Shown in pieces: positions 34,243-42,497 of a stretch of 60,348 bases of DNA (positions are counted from its first letter, which is position 1; each line of letters starts with the position of its first letter). A model generated the notes under the pieces. That model did not search any database and had not been told where the DNA came from. It saw only the letters and a program-made list of their open reading frames with translations. Source of the stretch: an uncultured Kordia sp. Lineage in GTDB: Bacteria; Bacteroidota; Bacteroidia; Flavobacteriales; Flavobacteriaceae. Position numbers and translations under genes: made by a program. Where the stretch lies: positions 1 to 60,348 of the forward strand of contig NZ_CANLEA010000030.1 of NCBI RefSeq assembly GCF_947489565.1. The letters are read 5' to 3'.

Positions 34243-34267
34243 AAAACGAACCGAAGTCCGTTTTTTT
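34243..34267 (-). terminator. UUCG-tetraloop terminator after precursor 5
   Basis: On the minus strand ACGGAC-TTCG-GTTCGT forms a stem closed by a C(UUCG)G tetraloop, then a T-rich tract. It begins right after the precursor 5 stop. Confidence 0.65.
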
Positions 34268-34483
34268 TTAAATTATTATTCCACAGAATCTAGGTTCTGT
34301 TACACAAAGTGCTTGCGTGACTGTACAATCTTGATAAGCATCAGAATGGCAAATTTTTGTATTGCATTCCAGTTTCATAGTATGATAACATTTTTTACTA
34401 AAACCACCGACAGCCTGTATGCTCTTTAAATTTGAAATTGATTTCTTGTTAAGTGCTAATAATCTAGAGTTTCTTTTTTTCAT
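34268..34483 (-). CDS. GG-leader precursor peptide 5 (class I lanthipeptide-like)
   Basis: This is a 71-residue peptide. The 27-residue leader has L-A-L-N-K-K-S-I-S-N-L and ends AVGG. The 44-residue core has six Cys (C-Y-H-T..., LEC, KIC, QDC, ALC and RFC) with several Thr and Ser; it ends C-G-I-I-I. It is transcribed in the same direction as precursor 4 but ~300 bp upstream of it and has its own terminator, so the two are separate transcripts. It interrupts an otherwise conserved housekeeping neighbourhood. Confidence 0.75.
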   Translation of the reverse strand: MKKRNSRLLALNKKSISNLKSIQAVGGFSKKCYHTMKLECNTKICHSDAYQDCTVTQALCVTEPRFCGIII

Positions 34484-34652
34484 AACATTTTGGTTTTAAA
34501 ATTGTTAATAACCCAAATGAATGAAATAGTTGTAGTGATAAAGTCAACGCCGATAAAGTATTACTCTTGTACTTTTACTGGTCAAAATGTTGTTTTTTTG
34601 TATGATATTTACTTATAGAGAAATTTGTAAATATAAATGAGTTTTTTGCCAA

Positions 34653-34687
34653 GACCCAAGACCCAAGACCCAAGACCCAAGACCCAA
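34653..34687. repeat. GACCCAA 7-bp tandem repeat, five copies
   Basis: GACCCAA starts at 34653, 34660, 34667, 34674 and 34681 with no mismatch. It lies directly before the 3' end of the EEP gene. A perfect short repeat is a likely site of strand slippage. Confidence 0.95.
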
Positions 34688-34694
34688 AAAAAAC

Positions 34695-35732
34695 CTAATC
34701 CAAAGAAATCACACTATAAATAGGAAAATGATCGGAGTAGTGTTCTGTGAAGGTTTTAAAAGCGTTAATCGTAAACGAAGGATCTGTCAAAATAAAATCA
34801 ATTCGTAATGGGAAATACGGGAATTCCCATGTTTTACCAAAACCAGAACCAGCTTCAGAAAAAGCATCTTTCATGTCGCCTTTAATCTTTTTGTACACAT
34901 GCGAGAATTGTGTATTGTTGAAATCACCTAAAATGATAGTCTTATACTTGCAGTTTTTACGATTCATTTCAAACAATTCTGCTTGCGATTGCTGCATTTT
35001 AAAAGCAGTTGCCATCCGTTTTAGCAAGCGTTCTGAGTTTTTCTGCGACAACTCTTCGTTTTTATGATCAATTCGTAAAGATTGTAAATGCAAATTATAT
35101 ATGCGAATGGTATCGTTATTTTGAACGATATCTATATAAATGGCATTGTTGGAAGTATTGGGAAACTCAATGGAACCTTTGTGTATGATAGGAACCTTAG
35201 AGAAAATAGCTTGTCCTACTTTTTTCTTCTTTCCTCTCAAAACAACATGCTGATACGGATAGAAATTAAATGCTTCTTTTTGATTTTGATGAAACTCTTG
35301 AAACGCAATAATTTTTGGCGAAGTTGAATGTACCAAATCAACAATCTTTTTATCTACATTCGATTTTTTTATCCAATTATAAATATTGAATAAACGCACA
35401 TTATAACTCATCACAGAGAGTGAATTCTCTGAAGCTTTTGTTGGGTAGCTCGAAAACTGATACATGGAAAAAACATGTGAATATCCCAAAATCAACACGA
35501 TAAATGATAACAGAAATTGCTTTCGGACACTTAATATCCAAAAAAGCATAAAAATAAAGTTGATAATGATAAAAACGGGAACCAATAAACTCAGTACAGA
35601 AAGTGTAGGGAAGCTTTTAGGAACAGCGTATGGTAATGTGTACGATAGAAGCAATAGTGCAGCAAACACTATATTTAAGAAGAAGACAACTCTACTTAAT
35701 ATTCGTAATCTTTTCTTCTTTTTATCGCTCAT
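34695..35732 (-). CDS. Endonuclease/exonuclease/phosphatase family protein
   Basis: The 345-residue protein has three N-terminal membrane segments (about 8-30, 40-65 and 70-92), then a DNase I-like EEP domain: VMSYNVRLFN (Asn), KIIAFQEFH (metal Glu), IRIYNLHLQS, ILGDFNNTQFS, RIDFILTD and YSDHFPI (catalytic His). All catalytic motifs are present. The domain should face the periplasm and cut a phosphodiester or phosphate ester; the substrate is unknown. It lies just before the rhomboid pair, an order seen in other flavobacteria. Confidence 0.88.
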   Translation of the reverse strand: MSDKKKKRLRILSRVVFFLNIVFAALLLLSYTLPYAVPKSFPTLSVLSLLVPVFIIINFIFMLFWILSVRKQFLLSFIVLILGYSHVFSMYQFSSYPTKASENSLSVMSYNVRLFNIYNWIKKSNVDKKIVDLVHSTSPKIIAFQEFHQNQKEAFNFYPYQHVVLRGKKKKVGQAIFSKVPIIHKGSIEFPNTSNNAIYIDIVQNNDTIRIYNLHLQSLRIDHKNEELSQKNSERLLKRMATAFKMQQSQAELFEMNRKNCKYKTIILGDFNNTQFSHVYKKIKGDMKDAFSEAGSGFGKTWEFPYFPLRIDFILTDPSFTINAFKTFTEHYSDHFPIYSVISLD

Positions 35733-35735
35733 ACA

Positions 35736-36632
35736 TTAATTTTCCTTTCCGGCTTTAAACAAAAAGTCTTTTTCTGCTTTAGTCAGACTTTCATAACCAG
35801 ACTTACTAATTTTATCTAAAATTGCATCTACTTTTCGTTGCTTTTCAGAAGCAGATTGCGAAGTTGTACTACTAGTAGAACGTTTATTTTGTTGTTTTCT
35901 GTATACTGTTTTTAAAGGAGATTTCTTTTTTGGTGTAAAATAAGCTGTTAAACGATCCCAAAAACGTTCAAAACGAATCCCAATATCGTTGCCTTTTTGC
36001 AATTGTTTTACAAAAATATATCCAATAATGACGCCACCAATATGTGCAAAATGTCCACCAACATTAGAACCTTGTCCAATGGCAGCGATATAAGAAATGA
36101 CTAATAAAATTGCCAAAACCCAATATTTAACAGGCAATACTCCGAAAAGATTGACAATTAAATTTGGAGCATATGTTGCACCTGCTGCTAAAATAGCGAG
36201 TAAAGCTGCGGATGCACCCATTAATATAGCTGGCTTATCTGCATAAGGAGGCAGTAGATTATAAGCGATTAAAAATAAAATAGCACCAGCAAATATTCCG
36301 TATGCATATACTGTGATGAATTGCTTATCTGTAAAGAAATTATAAAAGATTTTTCCTGTAAAGTACAATCCAATACAATTGAATATTAAATGCCAAAAGT
36401 CACCATGTATAAATGCATAAGTAACTATTGTCCATGGTTTTATAATTAATTCTCCTAAATCCTTCGGAATGGCAAAATATTCGTAGAAAAATAATGGCGT
36501 ATATCCATTAAATGAACGAAAAATAGCGTTGAATAATACCATAATGGTAAAAATGGTAATATTAATTGCAATCAATCTCTCCGCGGTGTTAAATCCACGA
36601 TACATCATCAATAAACGTGTTTTCGTATCCAT
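35736..36632 (-). CDS. Rhomboid family intramembrane protease, copy B
   Basis: The 298-residue protein has six or so membrane segments. The catalytic Ser is in GASAALLA (Ser141; the usual G-x-S-G is G-A-S-A here) and the His in GGHFAHIGG (His197). WTIVTYAFIHGDFWHLIFN is the typical L1/TM2 region. The ~90-residue C-terminal tail is basic then Ser/Thr-rich (KSPLKTVYRKQQNKRSTSST). ATG 36632 is chosen over TTG 36641 and shares one base with the stop of copy A. It probably cleaves transmembrane substrates. Confidence 0.88.
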   Translation of the reverse strand: MDTKTRLLMMYRGFNTAERLIAINITIFTIMVLFNAIFRSFNGYTPLFFYEYFAIPKDLGELIIKPWTIVTYAFIHGDFWHLIFNCIGLYFTGKIFYNFFTDKQFITVYAYGIFAGAILFLIAYNLLPPYADKPAILMGASAALLAILAAGATYAPNLIVNLFGVLPVKYWVLAILLVISYIAAIGQGSNVGGHFAHIGGVIIGYIFVKQLQKGNDIGIRFERFWDRLTAYFTPKKKSPLKTVYRKQQNKRSTSSTTSQSASEKQRKVDAILDKISKSGYESLTKAEKDFLFKAGKEN

Positions 36633-37423
36633 TAATTCCAACGATTTTTATTAAACTCAGTTTTCTTAAAATATAACATTAACAAAAAGCCAAACAGAGC
36701 ACCGCCTAAATGTGCAAAGTGTGCAATTTTTCCTGCTCCAAATAAACTAATACCTCCCGAAATTCCTCCTATAAAATCTAGCAATAACAATCCTGGGATA
36801 AAGTATTTTGCTTTGATTGGGATTGGAAGAAATAGCAACATAAGTTCTGTATTTGGATATAGCATTCCAAAAGCGACCAATATACCATACAAAGCTCCAG
36901 AAGCTCCGAGTGCAGGAATATAAAATGATGCACCATTATCGAATACTGCTTGCGGATTTATAATGCTGTGGCCGTTAAAGAAACCACGATTCAAATTGTT
37001 ATAAAAGCTTTCCAAAGATGGTTGGAATAACTCGCTGATATCTGCTGGATTCAGTCCGCTTTGTAATAATAAATCTTGCGCTGTATGCACATGATAATAA
37101 TTCACTAAAGTGTGTATTAAACCCGCTCCAACGCCAGCAATCATATAGAAACTTAAAAATTTCATTTTTCCCCAACGCATTTCCAACGCAGAGCCAAACA
37201 TCCACAAACCAAGCATATTAAATAAAAGGTGCGTAGGACTTTCTGTAGAATGCATAAACATACTCGTAATTGGCTGCCAGAATTTAAAATCTGGATTTCC
37301 TGGAAAATGTAACGCAAGTAGTTTCACTAAATCAATGCCTCTTTCGGCCAAAACTAATGTCGTTATCCATAGAATGACATTGATTATGATTAAATGTTTT
37401 ACGGTATCTGTGATGCGTATCAT
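36632..37423 (-). CDS. Rhomboid family intramembrane protease, copy A
   Basis: The 263-residue protein has a complete rhomboid site: Ser175 in G-A-S-G (173-176) and His238 in AHFAHLGG. PITSMFMHSTESPTHLLFN is the L1 region. It is translationally coupled to copy B by a TAATG overlap, and its start is 3 bp from mutL's stop. Confidence 0.92.
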   Translation of the reverse strand: MIRITDTVKHLIIINVILWITTLVLAERGIDLVKLLALHFPGNPDFKFWQPITSMFMHSTESPTHLLFNMLGLWMFGSALEMRWGKMKFLSFYMIAGVGAGLIHTLVNYYHVHTAQDLLLQSGLNPADISELFQPSLESFYNNLNRGFFNGHSIINPQAVFDNGASFYIPALGASGALYGILVAFGMLYPNTELMLLFLPIPIKAKYFIPGLLLLDFIGGISGGISLFGAGKIAHFAHLGGALFGFLLMLYFKKTEFNKNRWN

Positions 37424-37426
37424 AAT

Positions 37427-39289
37427 CTATATAAATTTTTTATCTAAATCATCTACGCTTAAGGTGATGAATATGGTTTTTTGAAAAGGTGAAACGCTTG
37501 GTTCTTTGCAAGCGAATAAGTTGTTTACCAAAGCTTGTTGCTCTTCGACTTCCAGTTTTTTTCCTGTGCGAATGGCCATGCTTTTGGCTAATGATTTTAC
37601 CAATACATCAGTTTGACTGAAACCTGTATCGGGAATTTCTCCTTGAAAATCATTGAGCATTTGTTCGATGATAATCTGCAATTCACTTTCAGAAATGTTA
37701 GATGGAATTCCAGAAAGTTCAATGGTATCATCCGTGATGTCACTAAACATAAAGCCAATATTTTCTAAACTGTCTTTTACTTCTCTTAAAAGTGCAATTT
37801 CACTTGAAGAAAAAGTAAATTTCACAGGAAATAATAATTGCTGACTTACAGCATCACTTACGGTAATATTGCGTAATAATTGTTCGTACAATACACGTTG
37901 ATGTGCTCTGTGTTGATCAATAATAACAATTCCGGATTTGATAGAACTTACAAGGTATTTTCTATGCAATTGATACGTCAGTGTTTCACGCGGTTCTTCA
38001 TTTGTAAACAAAGAACTAGTCATAGCTTCTGACTCAAATTCAATATTTTCGGTTGAAAACGGTGATGCATTGGACTTTGATTCCAATCCAACATACAAAC
38101 TTTCCCAACCTTCTGTCGATTCTTTTTTATAATTCGTATATCGTGGCGCCGTTGAGGTATTTCCAGATATTTTCTTTTCGTCTGCGAACGGATTGAAACT
38201 ACGATCTACCTGAATATTTGGAATTGCTGCTTGTTTGTTTTTGTAATCGTACGGCGTATCCAAATTCGCATCACGTTCAAAATCGAGCACAGGCGCAATA
38301 TTAAATTGTCCCAAACTATGTTTTACCGTAGCACGCAACATGGCATAGAGCGAATGTTCATCATCAAACTTAATCTCAGTTTTTGTCGGATGAATATTAA
38401 TATCAATCGTTTCAGGATTTACTTCGAGATAAATAAAATAACTCGGTTGCATCTTTTCTTTTAATAAACCTTCAAACGCTGCCGTTATTGCATGATGTAA
38501 GTACGGACTTTTGATAAATCGGTTATTGACAAAGAAAAATTGTTCGTTTCTACTTTTCTTCGCAAATTCTGGTTTGCCTACAAAACCATTAATTTTTACA
38601 ATGTCGGTATCTTCTTGAATCGGAACCAACTTTTCATTCGTTTTTCCTCCCAAAATATTGACAATTCGCTGTCTGATATTGCTTTTTGGAAGATTGAAGA
38701 GTTCGTTTCCGTTATGATATAATACAAACTTAATATCAGAATGCGCCAAGGCAACACGTTGAAACTCATCAATAATATGGCGTAATTCTACGGCATCAGA
38801 CTTTAAAAAGTTGCGTCGAGCCGGAATATTATAAAACAGATTTTTAACTGCAATCGAAGTTCCTGTTGGTGTAGTAATCACTTCTTGTGTGATTAACTTA
38901 CTGCCTTCAATTTTAATGCGTGTGCCAAGTTCTGAAGCTTCTTTTTTCGTTTGTAATTCTACGTGTGCAATAGCGGCAATAGAAGCGAGTGCTTCTCCAC
39001 GAAAGCCTTTCGTACATAAATTAAATAAATCTTCTGCTGCTTGAATTTTAGATGTAGCATGACGCTCAAAGGAAAGTCGCGCATCAGTTTCGCTCATTCC
39101 AAATCCATTATCAATAACGTGTATTAGTGTTTTTCCAGCTTCTTTAACAATCAGTTTGATTTCGGTCGCCGTTGCATCAATTGCATTTTCAAGTAACTCT
39201 TTTACCACAGATGCGGGTCGTTGCACAACTTCTCCTGCTGCAATTTGGTTTGCAACATGATCTGGTAAAAGCCTTATTATGTCTGCCAT
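37427..39289 (-). CDS. mutL: DNA mismatch repair protein MutL
   Basis: The 620-residue protein has the GHKL ATPase motifs ELLENAIDA (32-39), DNGFGM (60-65) and RHATSK (76-81), and the C-terminal dimerisation domain. The endonuclease motif that is DQHA-x2-E-x4-E in nicking MutLs reads D458-Q-H-R-A-H-Q-R-V-L-Y-E469: Ala is Arg, and the first metal Glu is Gln. The later CPHGRP box is replaced by SPFQKT (600-605). The protein is therefore expected to lack, or have an altered, endonuclease site (inference). It is co-transcribed with the rhomboids and the small membrane protein. Confidence 0.96.
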   Translation of the reverse strand: MADIIRLLPDHVANQIAAGEVVQRPASVVKELLENAIDATATEIKLIVKEAGKTLIHVIDNGFGMSETDARLSFERHATSKIQAAEDLFNLCTKGFRGEALASIAAIAHVELQTKKEASELGTRIKIEGSKLITQEVITTPTGTSIAVKNLFYNIPARRNFLKSDAVELRHIIDEFQRVALAHSDIKFVLYHNGNELFNLPKSNIRQRIVNILGGKTNEKLVPIQEDTDIVKINGFVGKPEFAKKSRNEQFFFVNNRFIKSPYLHHAITAAFEGLLKEKMQPSYFIYLEVNPETIDINIHPTKTEIKFDDEHSLYAMLRATVKHSLGQFNIAPVLDFERDANLDTPYDYKNKQAAIPNIQVDRSFNPFADEKKISGNTSTAPRYTNYKKESTEGWESLYVGLESKSNASPFSTENIEFESEAMTSSLFTNEEPRETLTYQLHRKYLVSSIKSGIVIIDQHRAHQRVLYEQLLRNITVSDAVSQQLLFPVKFTFSSSEIALLREVKDSLENIGFMFSDITDDTIELSGIPSNISESELQIIIEQMLNDFQGEIPDTGFSQTDVLVKSLAKSMAIRTGKKLEVEEQQALVNNLFACKEPSVSPFQKTIFITLSVDDLDKKFI

Positions 39290-39292
39290 GTA

Positions 39293-39592
39293 TTATTTTC
39301 CTCTAGTAAATATTGATAGATCAAAGTCAATAAAATACAAGAAAATCAATACAAGTATAGCGATGATAATAATCAAACGTTGAGAAACTTCACGATTTCC
39401 TCGATGTCTACTGGCTTGTCGAGCTTCTCTCCAATGTCCTCCGTAATCATTTGAATTCAAACCATCTCTGTGTTTCACAAATCTTGATTCGATATGATAT
39501 ACATTTCCAGTTTCTTTGCCATCGTAATAACGAGGCGTATAATTGAAACGTTTATTTTTTCTTAAATTAAAAATTTTTCTTCCAAAAGACAT
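39293..39592 (-). CDS. Small basic membrane protein upstream of mutL
   Basis: The 99-residue protein has a Lys/Arg- and Tyr-rich soluble part (MSFGRKIFNLRKNKRFNYTPRYYDGKE cut into basic and aromatic stretches) and one C-terminal transmembrane segment (IIIIAILVLIFLYFI). Homologues in Flavobacteriaceae sit in the same place and are often labelled riboflavin synthase subunit beta, a label the sequence does not support. The function is unknown. Confidence 0.7.
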   Translation of the reverse strand: MSFGRKIFNLRKNKRFNYTPRYYDGKETGNVYHIESRFVKHRDGLNSNDYGGHWREARQASRHRGNREVSQRLIIIIAILVLIFLYFIDFDLSIFTRGK

Positions 39593-39685
39593 AGGCGTAG
39601 AATTATATCAAAGTTACCGAAAAACTAAACAAAAACCATTCCTAAACCTATAAAAAATGTTAACAATGGCAAGATTCTTTGTAAA

Positions 39686-39718
39686 ATAAAAAGGCTTCCA
39701 TTATGGAAGCCTTTTTAT
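39686..39718 (-). terminator. Terminator after purA
   Basis: A perfect AAAAGGCTTCCA/TGGAAGCCTTTT stem with a three-to-four-base loop, just past the purA stop on the minus strand. Confidence 0.85.
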
Positions 39719-40989
39719 TATCTATGAATTGTTTGTGTCCTGTCTGGACCAACCGAAACAATTTTGATAGGAATTTCCAATTCTTTTTCCAAGAAATCAA
39801 TATAATCATTGAGCTCTTTAGGGAATTGAGAAGGATCTGTCATTTGTGTCAAATCTTCTTTCCAACCTTTAAAATCGGTATATATTGGTTCAATATTTTC
39901 TGGTTCAATATTGTATGGAAGATGCGAAATAGTTTCTCCCTTGTATTTGTAAGCCGTACATACTTTTAAGGTTTTAAAACCAGAAAGTACGTCACCTTTC
40001 ATCATCATTAATTGCGTAACACCATTGACTTGCGCGGTATATTTTAAAGCAACTAAATCAAGCCATCCACAACGTCTTGGTCGCCCAGTTACAGCACCAA
40101 ATTCATGTCCAATACGTGCCATGTCAGAACCAACGTCGTCGAATAGCTCTGTTGGAAAAGGACCAGAACCTACACGTGTGGTGTATGCTTTGAAGATTCC
40201 GAAAACGTCTTTTATTTTGTTTGGAGCCACTCCTAAACCTGTACAAGCACCAGCTGCGGTTGTTGTAGACGAAGTAACAAACGGATATGTTCCAAAGTCA
40301 ATATCTAACAAAGAACCTTGTGCACCTTCAGCTAAAATGGTTTTTCCACTTTTCTGTGCTTGGTGTAAATATTCTTCGCTATCAATAAATTGTAATGTTT
40401 TTAAAACTTTTACTGCTGCAAAGAATTCATCTTCCAATTCCTGTAAATCGTATTGAACATCTACGTTATAGAAATTGATCATTGCTTCATGCTTGTTTGT
40501 CAAAGCACGATACTTTTCTTTCCAATTATCTAGTTCCAAGTCACCAACACGAATACCATTTCTACCAGTTTTGTCCATATATGTTGGACCAATTCCTTTA
40601 AGTGTAGAACCAATTTTCGCTTTTCCTTTTGCTGCTTCTGAAGCTGCATCTAGCAAACGATGTGTTGGTAAAATTAAGTGTGCTTTTCTTGAAATGATTA
40701 ATTTCTTATGAATATCGATGTCAAATTTAGCTAAGCCATCTAATTCTTTCTTAAACACGACAGGATCAATCACAACGCCATTACCAATTACATTGGTTGC
40801 GGTTTCGTGAAAAATTCCAGATGGAATGGTACGCAATACATGTTTGATGCCATCAAACTCTAAAGTATGCCCAGCATTTGGTCCACCTTGAAAACGTGCA
40901 ATAATATCGTAGTTAGCGGTAAGTACGTCAACAATTTTTCCTTTGCCTTCGTCTCCCCATTGAAGTCCGAGTAGTAAATCTACTGCCAT
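39718..40989 (-). CDS. purA: Adenylosuccinate synthase
   Basis: The 423-residue length is that of PurA. It has QWGDEGKGKIVD (GTP-binding P-loop, residues 10-21), GPNAGHT with the catalytic His, the RIGHEFGAVTGRPRRCGWLD signature and a C-terminal SVGPDRTQTI. It joins IMP and aspartate with GTP in AMP synthesis. It ends in a perfect hairpin. Confidence 0.97.
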   Translation of the reverse strand: MAVDLLLGLQWGDEGKGKIVDVLTANYDIIARFQGGPNAGHTLEFDGIKHVLRTIPSGIFHETATNVIGNGVVIDPVVFKKELDGLAKFDIDIHKKLIISRKAHLILPTHRLLDAASEAAKGKAKIGSTLKGIGPTYMDKTGRNGIRVGDLELDNWKEKYRALTNKHEAMINFYNVDVQYDLQELEDEFFAAVKVLKTLQFIDSEEYLHQAQKSGKTILAEGAQGSLLDIDFGTYPFVTSSTTTAAGACTGLGVAPNKIKDVFGIFKAYTTRVGSGPFPTELFDDVGSDMARIGHEFGAVTGRPRRCGWLDLVALKYTAQVNGVTQLMMMKGDVLSGFKTLKVCTAYKYKGETISHLPYNIEPENIEPIYTDFKGWKEDLTQMTDPSQFPKELNDYIDFLEKELEIPIKIVSVGPDRTQTIHR

Positions 40990-41023
40990 TATATTGAATT
41001 AAGTTAGTGTGTTGTTGTGTTTT

Positions 41024-41476
41024 TTAGTCTTTATTCTTCTTAGTTGCGTAGAAATATAGTGAGTGATTGTGAATTTCAATATCAAAAATTTCCTCAATGG
41101 TTTTTTTAATAATTTGAATTCTTGGGTCACAGAACTCCATCACTTCACCTGAATCTGTTAGAATAACATGATCGTGTTGTTTGTCAAAATAAGACTTTTC
41201 ATAATGTGCTTGATTTTGACCAAATTGATGTTTACGCACCAAATTGCTGTCCAATAAAAGTTCTATCGTGTTGTACAGCGTAGCTCTACTAACACGGTAG
41301 TTTTTATTTTTCATTTTAATGTATAGCGATTCTATATCGAAGTGTTCTTCGTTTTCGTAGATTTCTTGTAGAATTGCGAAACGTTCAGGAGTTTTTCGAT
41401 GTCCGTTATCTTCCAAAAACTTTGTAAAAACGTTTTTGACAATTTCCTGATTATTTTCCTCCGTGTTTTGTTGCAT
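41024..41476 (-). CDS. Fur-family transcriptional regulator
   Basis: The 150-residue protein has the Fur winged helix ([31 protein letters not shown], then [14 protein letters not shown]) and the metal-binding strand [17 protein letters not shown]. The first C-x2-C pair that binds structural zinc in Fur/PerR is absent (ILTDSG in its place). Which metal or signal it reads cannot be told. It lies directly upstream of purA. Confidence 0.9.
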   Translation of the reverse strand: MQQNTEENNQEIVKNVFTKFLEDNGHRKTPERFAILQEIYENEEHFDIESLYIKMKNKNYRVSRATLYNTIELLLDSNLVRKHQFGQNQAHYEKSYFDKQHDHVILTDSGEVMEFCDPRIQIIKKTIEEIFDIEIHNHSLYFYATKKNKD

Positions 41477-41881
41477 CTTGGCTGAAGATTAAAAAGCAAA
41501 TTTACACTTATTTTTTGAAATGAAGGCACATATTCGCATCGGGATATTAACAGCGATGTTAAGATTGATCAATTTTCCAGCTTCTTATTTGATTTTGTTT
41601 GTTTTTTCGTTTAAAAAAATGTAATTTTAATGAGTATGTTTCTGATTATCAGAAATGTGTGTTCTCCTGAAATACATATAAAACTGTACTGTAGTTTGTG
41701 TCTTTTTTGATGCAAACTGAGGATATGTATGGTTTATATGTAATGAAAAAATTGCTTGTTAACTTTTCAGATTCTTCCATAAGAAGAAGTATTGGTGAAT
41801 TGCTCACGAAATGCTTCCCAATTTTTTGCATCAAAATATAATCAACTATAGATATAATCAAACCTAAAATACCATCACATT
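41477..41881. other. 405-bp intergenic region between fur-like gene and precursor 6
   Basis: On the minus strand TAAATTTG (41497-41504) fits TAnnTTTG and is probably the promoter of the Fur-family gene. The rest is AT-rich. A 33-codon plus-strand frame near 41742 lacks the leader pattern, so it is not called. Confidence 0.45.
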
Positions 41882-42121
41882 ATGAAGAAAAAAGATTTTA
41901 AACAAAAATTACAGTTACACAAAAAAGTAATTTCAAATTTAGATGCAAGCTTGCTTCAAGGAGGAACGGATATTCCAATTCCTGTGACAACCATTATCAA
42001 AACTATTAAAACGATTAAAACAAATTACAGAGCTTGTACCATTATAGCAACTTGTCATTGTAGTATGCATTGTCCAACGACCACAGAGGTAGATACAAAT
42101 TGCAATACAGAACAGTGTTAA
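41882..42121 (+). CDS. GG-leader precursor peptide 6 (class I lanthipeptide-like)
   Basis: This is a 79-residue peptide. The 28-residue leader (L-Q-L-H-K-K-V-I-S-N-L ending LLQGG) is one residue longer than in precursors 1-3. The 51-residue core starts with a Thr/Ile/Lys-rich section (KTIKTIKTNYR) and continues with C-T-I-I-A-T-C-H-C-S-M-H-C-P, four of six Cys close together with Thr and Ser. It shares R/D-A-C-T-I-I-A-T-C-x-C-S with precursor 7, 37 bp downstream. Confidence 0.8.
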   Translation: MKKKDFKQKLQLHKKVISNLDASLLQGGTDIPIPVTTIIKTIKTIKTNYRACTIIATCHCSMHCPTTTEVDTNCNTEQC

Positions 42122-42158
42122 TCTATAGTAGTATTTATCATTTATAAAAACTTGAGAA

Positions 42159-42377
42159 ATGAAAAAAAAGGAATTCAACCCAAGATTAAAATTAGGTAAA
42201 AAGATAATTTCCAGTTTGGAAACATTCAATCTACAAGGAGGAACAGAAGTGCCAAGTGAAGTGCCAACAGAACCTATTAAAACAAGAAAAACCAAACGAA
42301 CAGCACATGATGCATGTACCATTATTGCTACGTGTTATTGCTCATTGACTTGCCCAGAAAAGTGCGATGAGTGCTAA
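42159..42377 (+). CDS. GG-leader precursor peptide 7 (class I lanthipeptide-like)
   Basis: This is a 72-residue peptide. The 28-residue leader (L-K-L-G-K-K-I-I-S-S-L, ending LQGG) pairs with that of precursor 6. The 44-residue core has a Pro/Thr/Lys-rich start (TEVPSEVPTEPIKTRKTKR), then A-C-T-I-I-A-T-C-Y-C-S-L-T-C-P-E-K-C-D-E-C: six Cys in the last 20 residues. It probably shares an mRNA with precursor 6 and the terminator at 42422. The pair lies between the fur-like gene and relA. Confidence 0.8.
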   Translation: MKKKEFNPRLKLGKKIISSLETFNLQGGTEVPSEVPTEPIKTRKTKRTAHDACTIIATCYCSLTCPEKCDEC

Positions 42378-42421
42378 TTTTGAATAAAAATCATCTCAAT
42401 ATTATTACTAGTTATATTGAA

Positions 42422-42468
42422 GGAAAAGCTGTCTGCACAGAAAACAATGTGTTTGGCAGCTTTTTTGC
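42422..42468 (+). terminator. Terminator after precursors 6 and 7
   Basis: The arms AAAAGCTGTC and GGCAGCTTTT (one G-U pair) enclose an inner TGCACA...TGTGTT pairing and are followed by a T run. Confidence 0.75.
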
Positions 42469-42497
42469 TTTTATAAAGATGTGTATCGATAGAAGTT

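Noticed and set aside
39293-39592. Label 'riboflavin synthase subunit beta' for the small membrane protein.
   Set aside because: The 99-residue protein has no lumazine-synthase fold features and ends in a membrane segment; the name appears to be a propagated error.
41742-41841. 33-codon plus-strand frame MKKLLVNFSDSS... near precursor 6.
   Set aside because: It starts with MKK but lacks the L-x-L-x-K-x2-I-S pattern and the GG, and it has no terminator.
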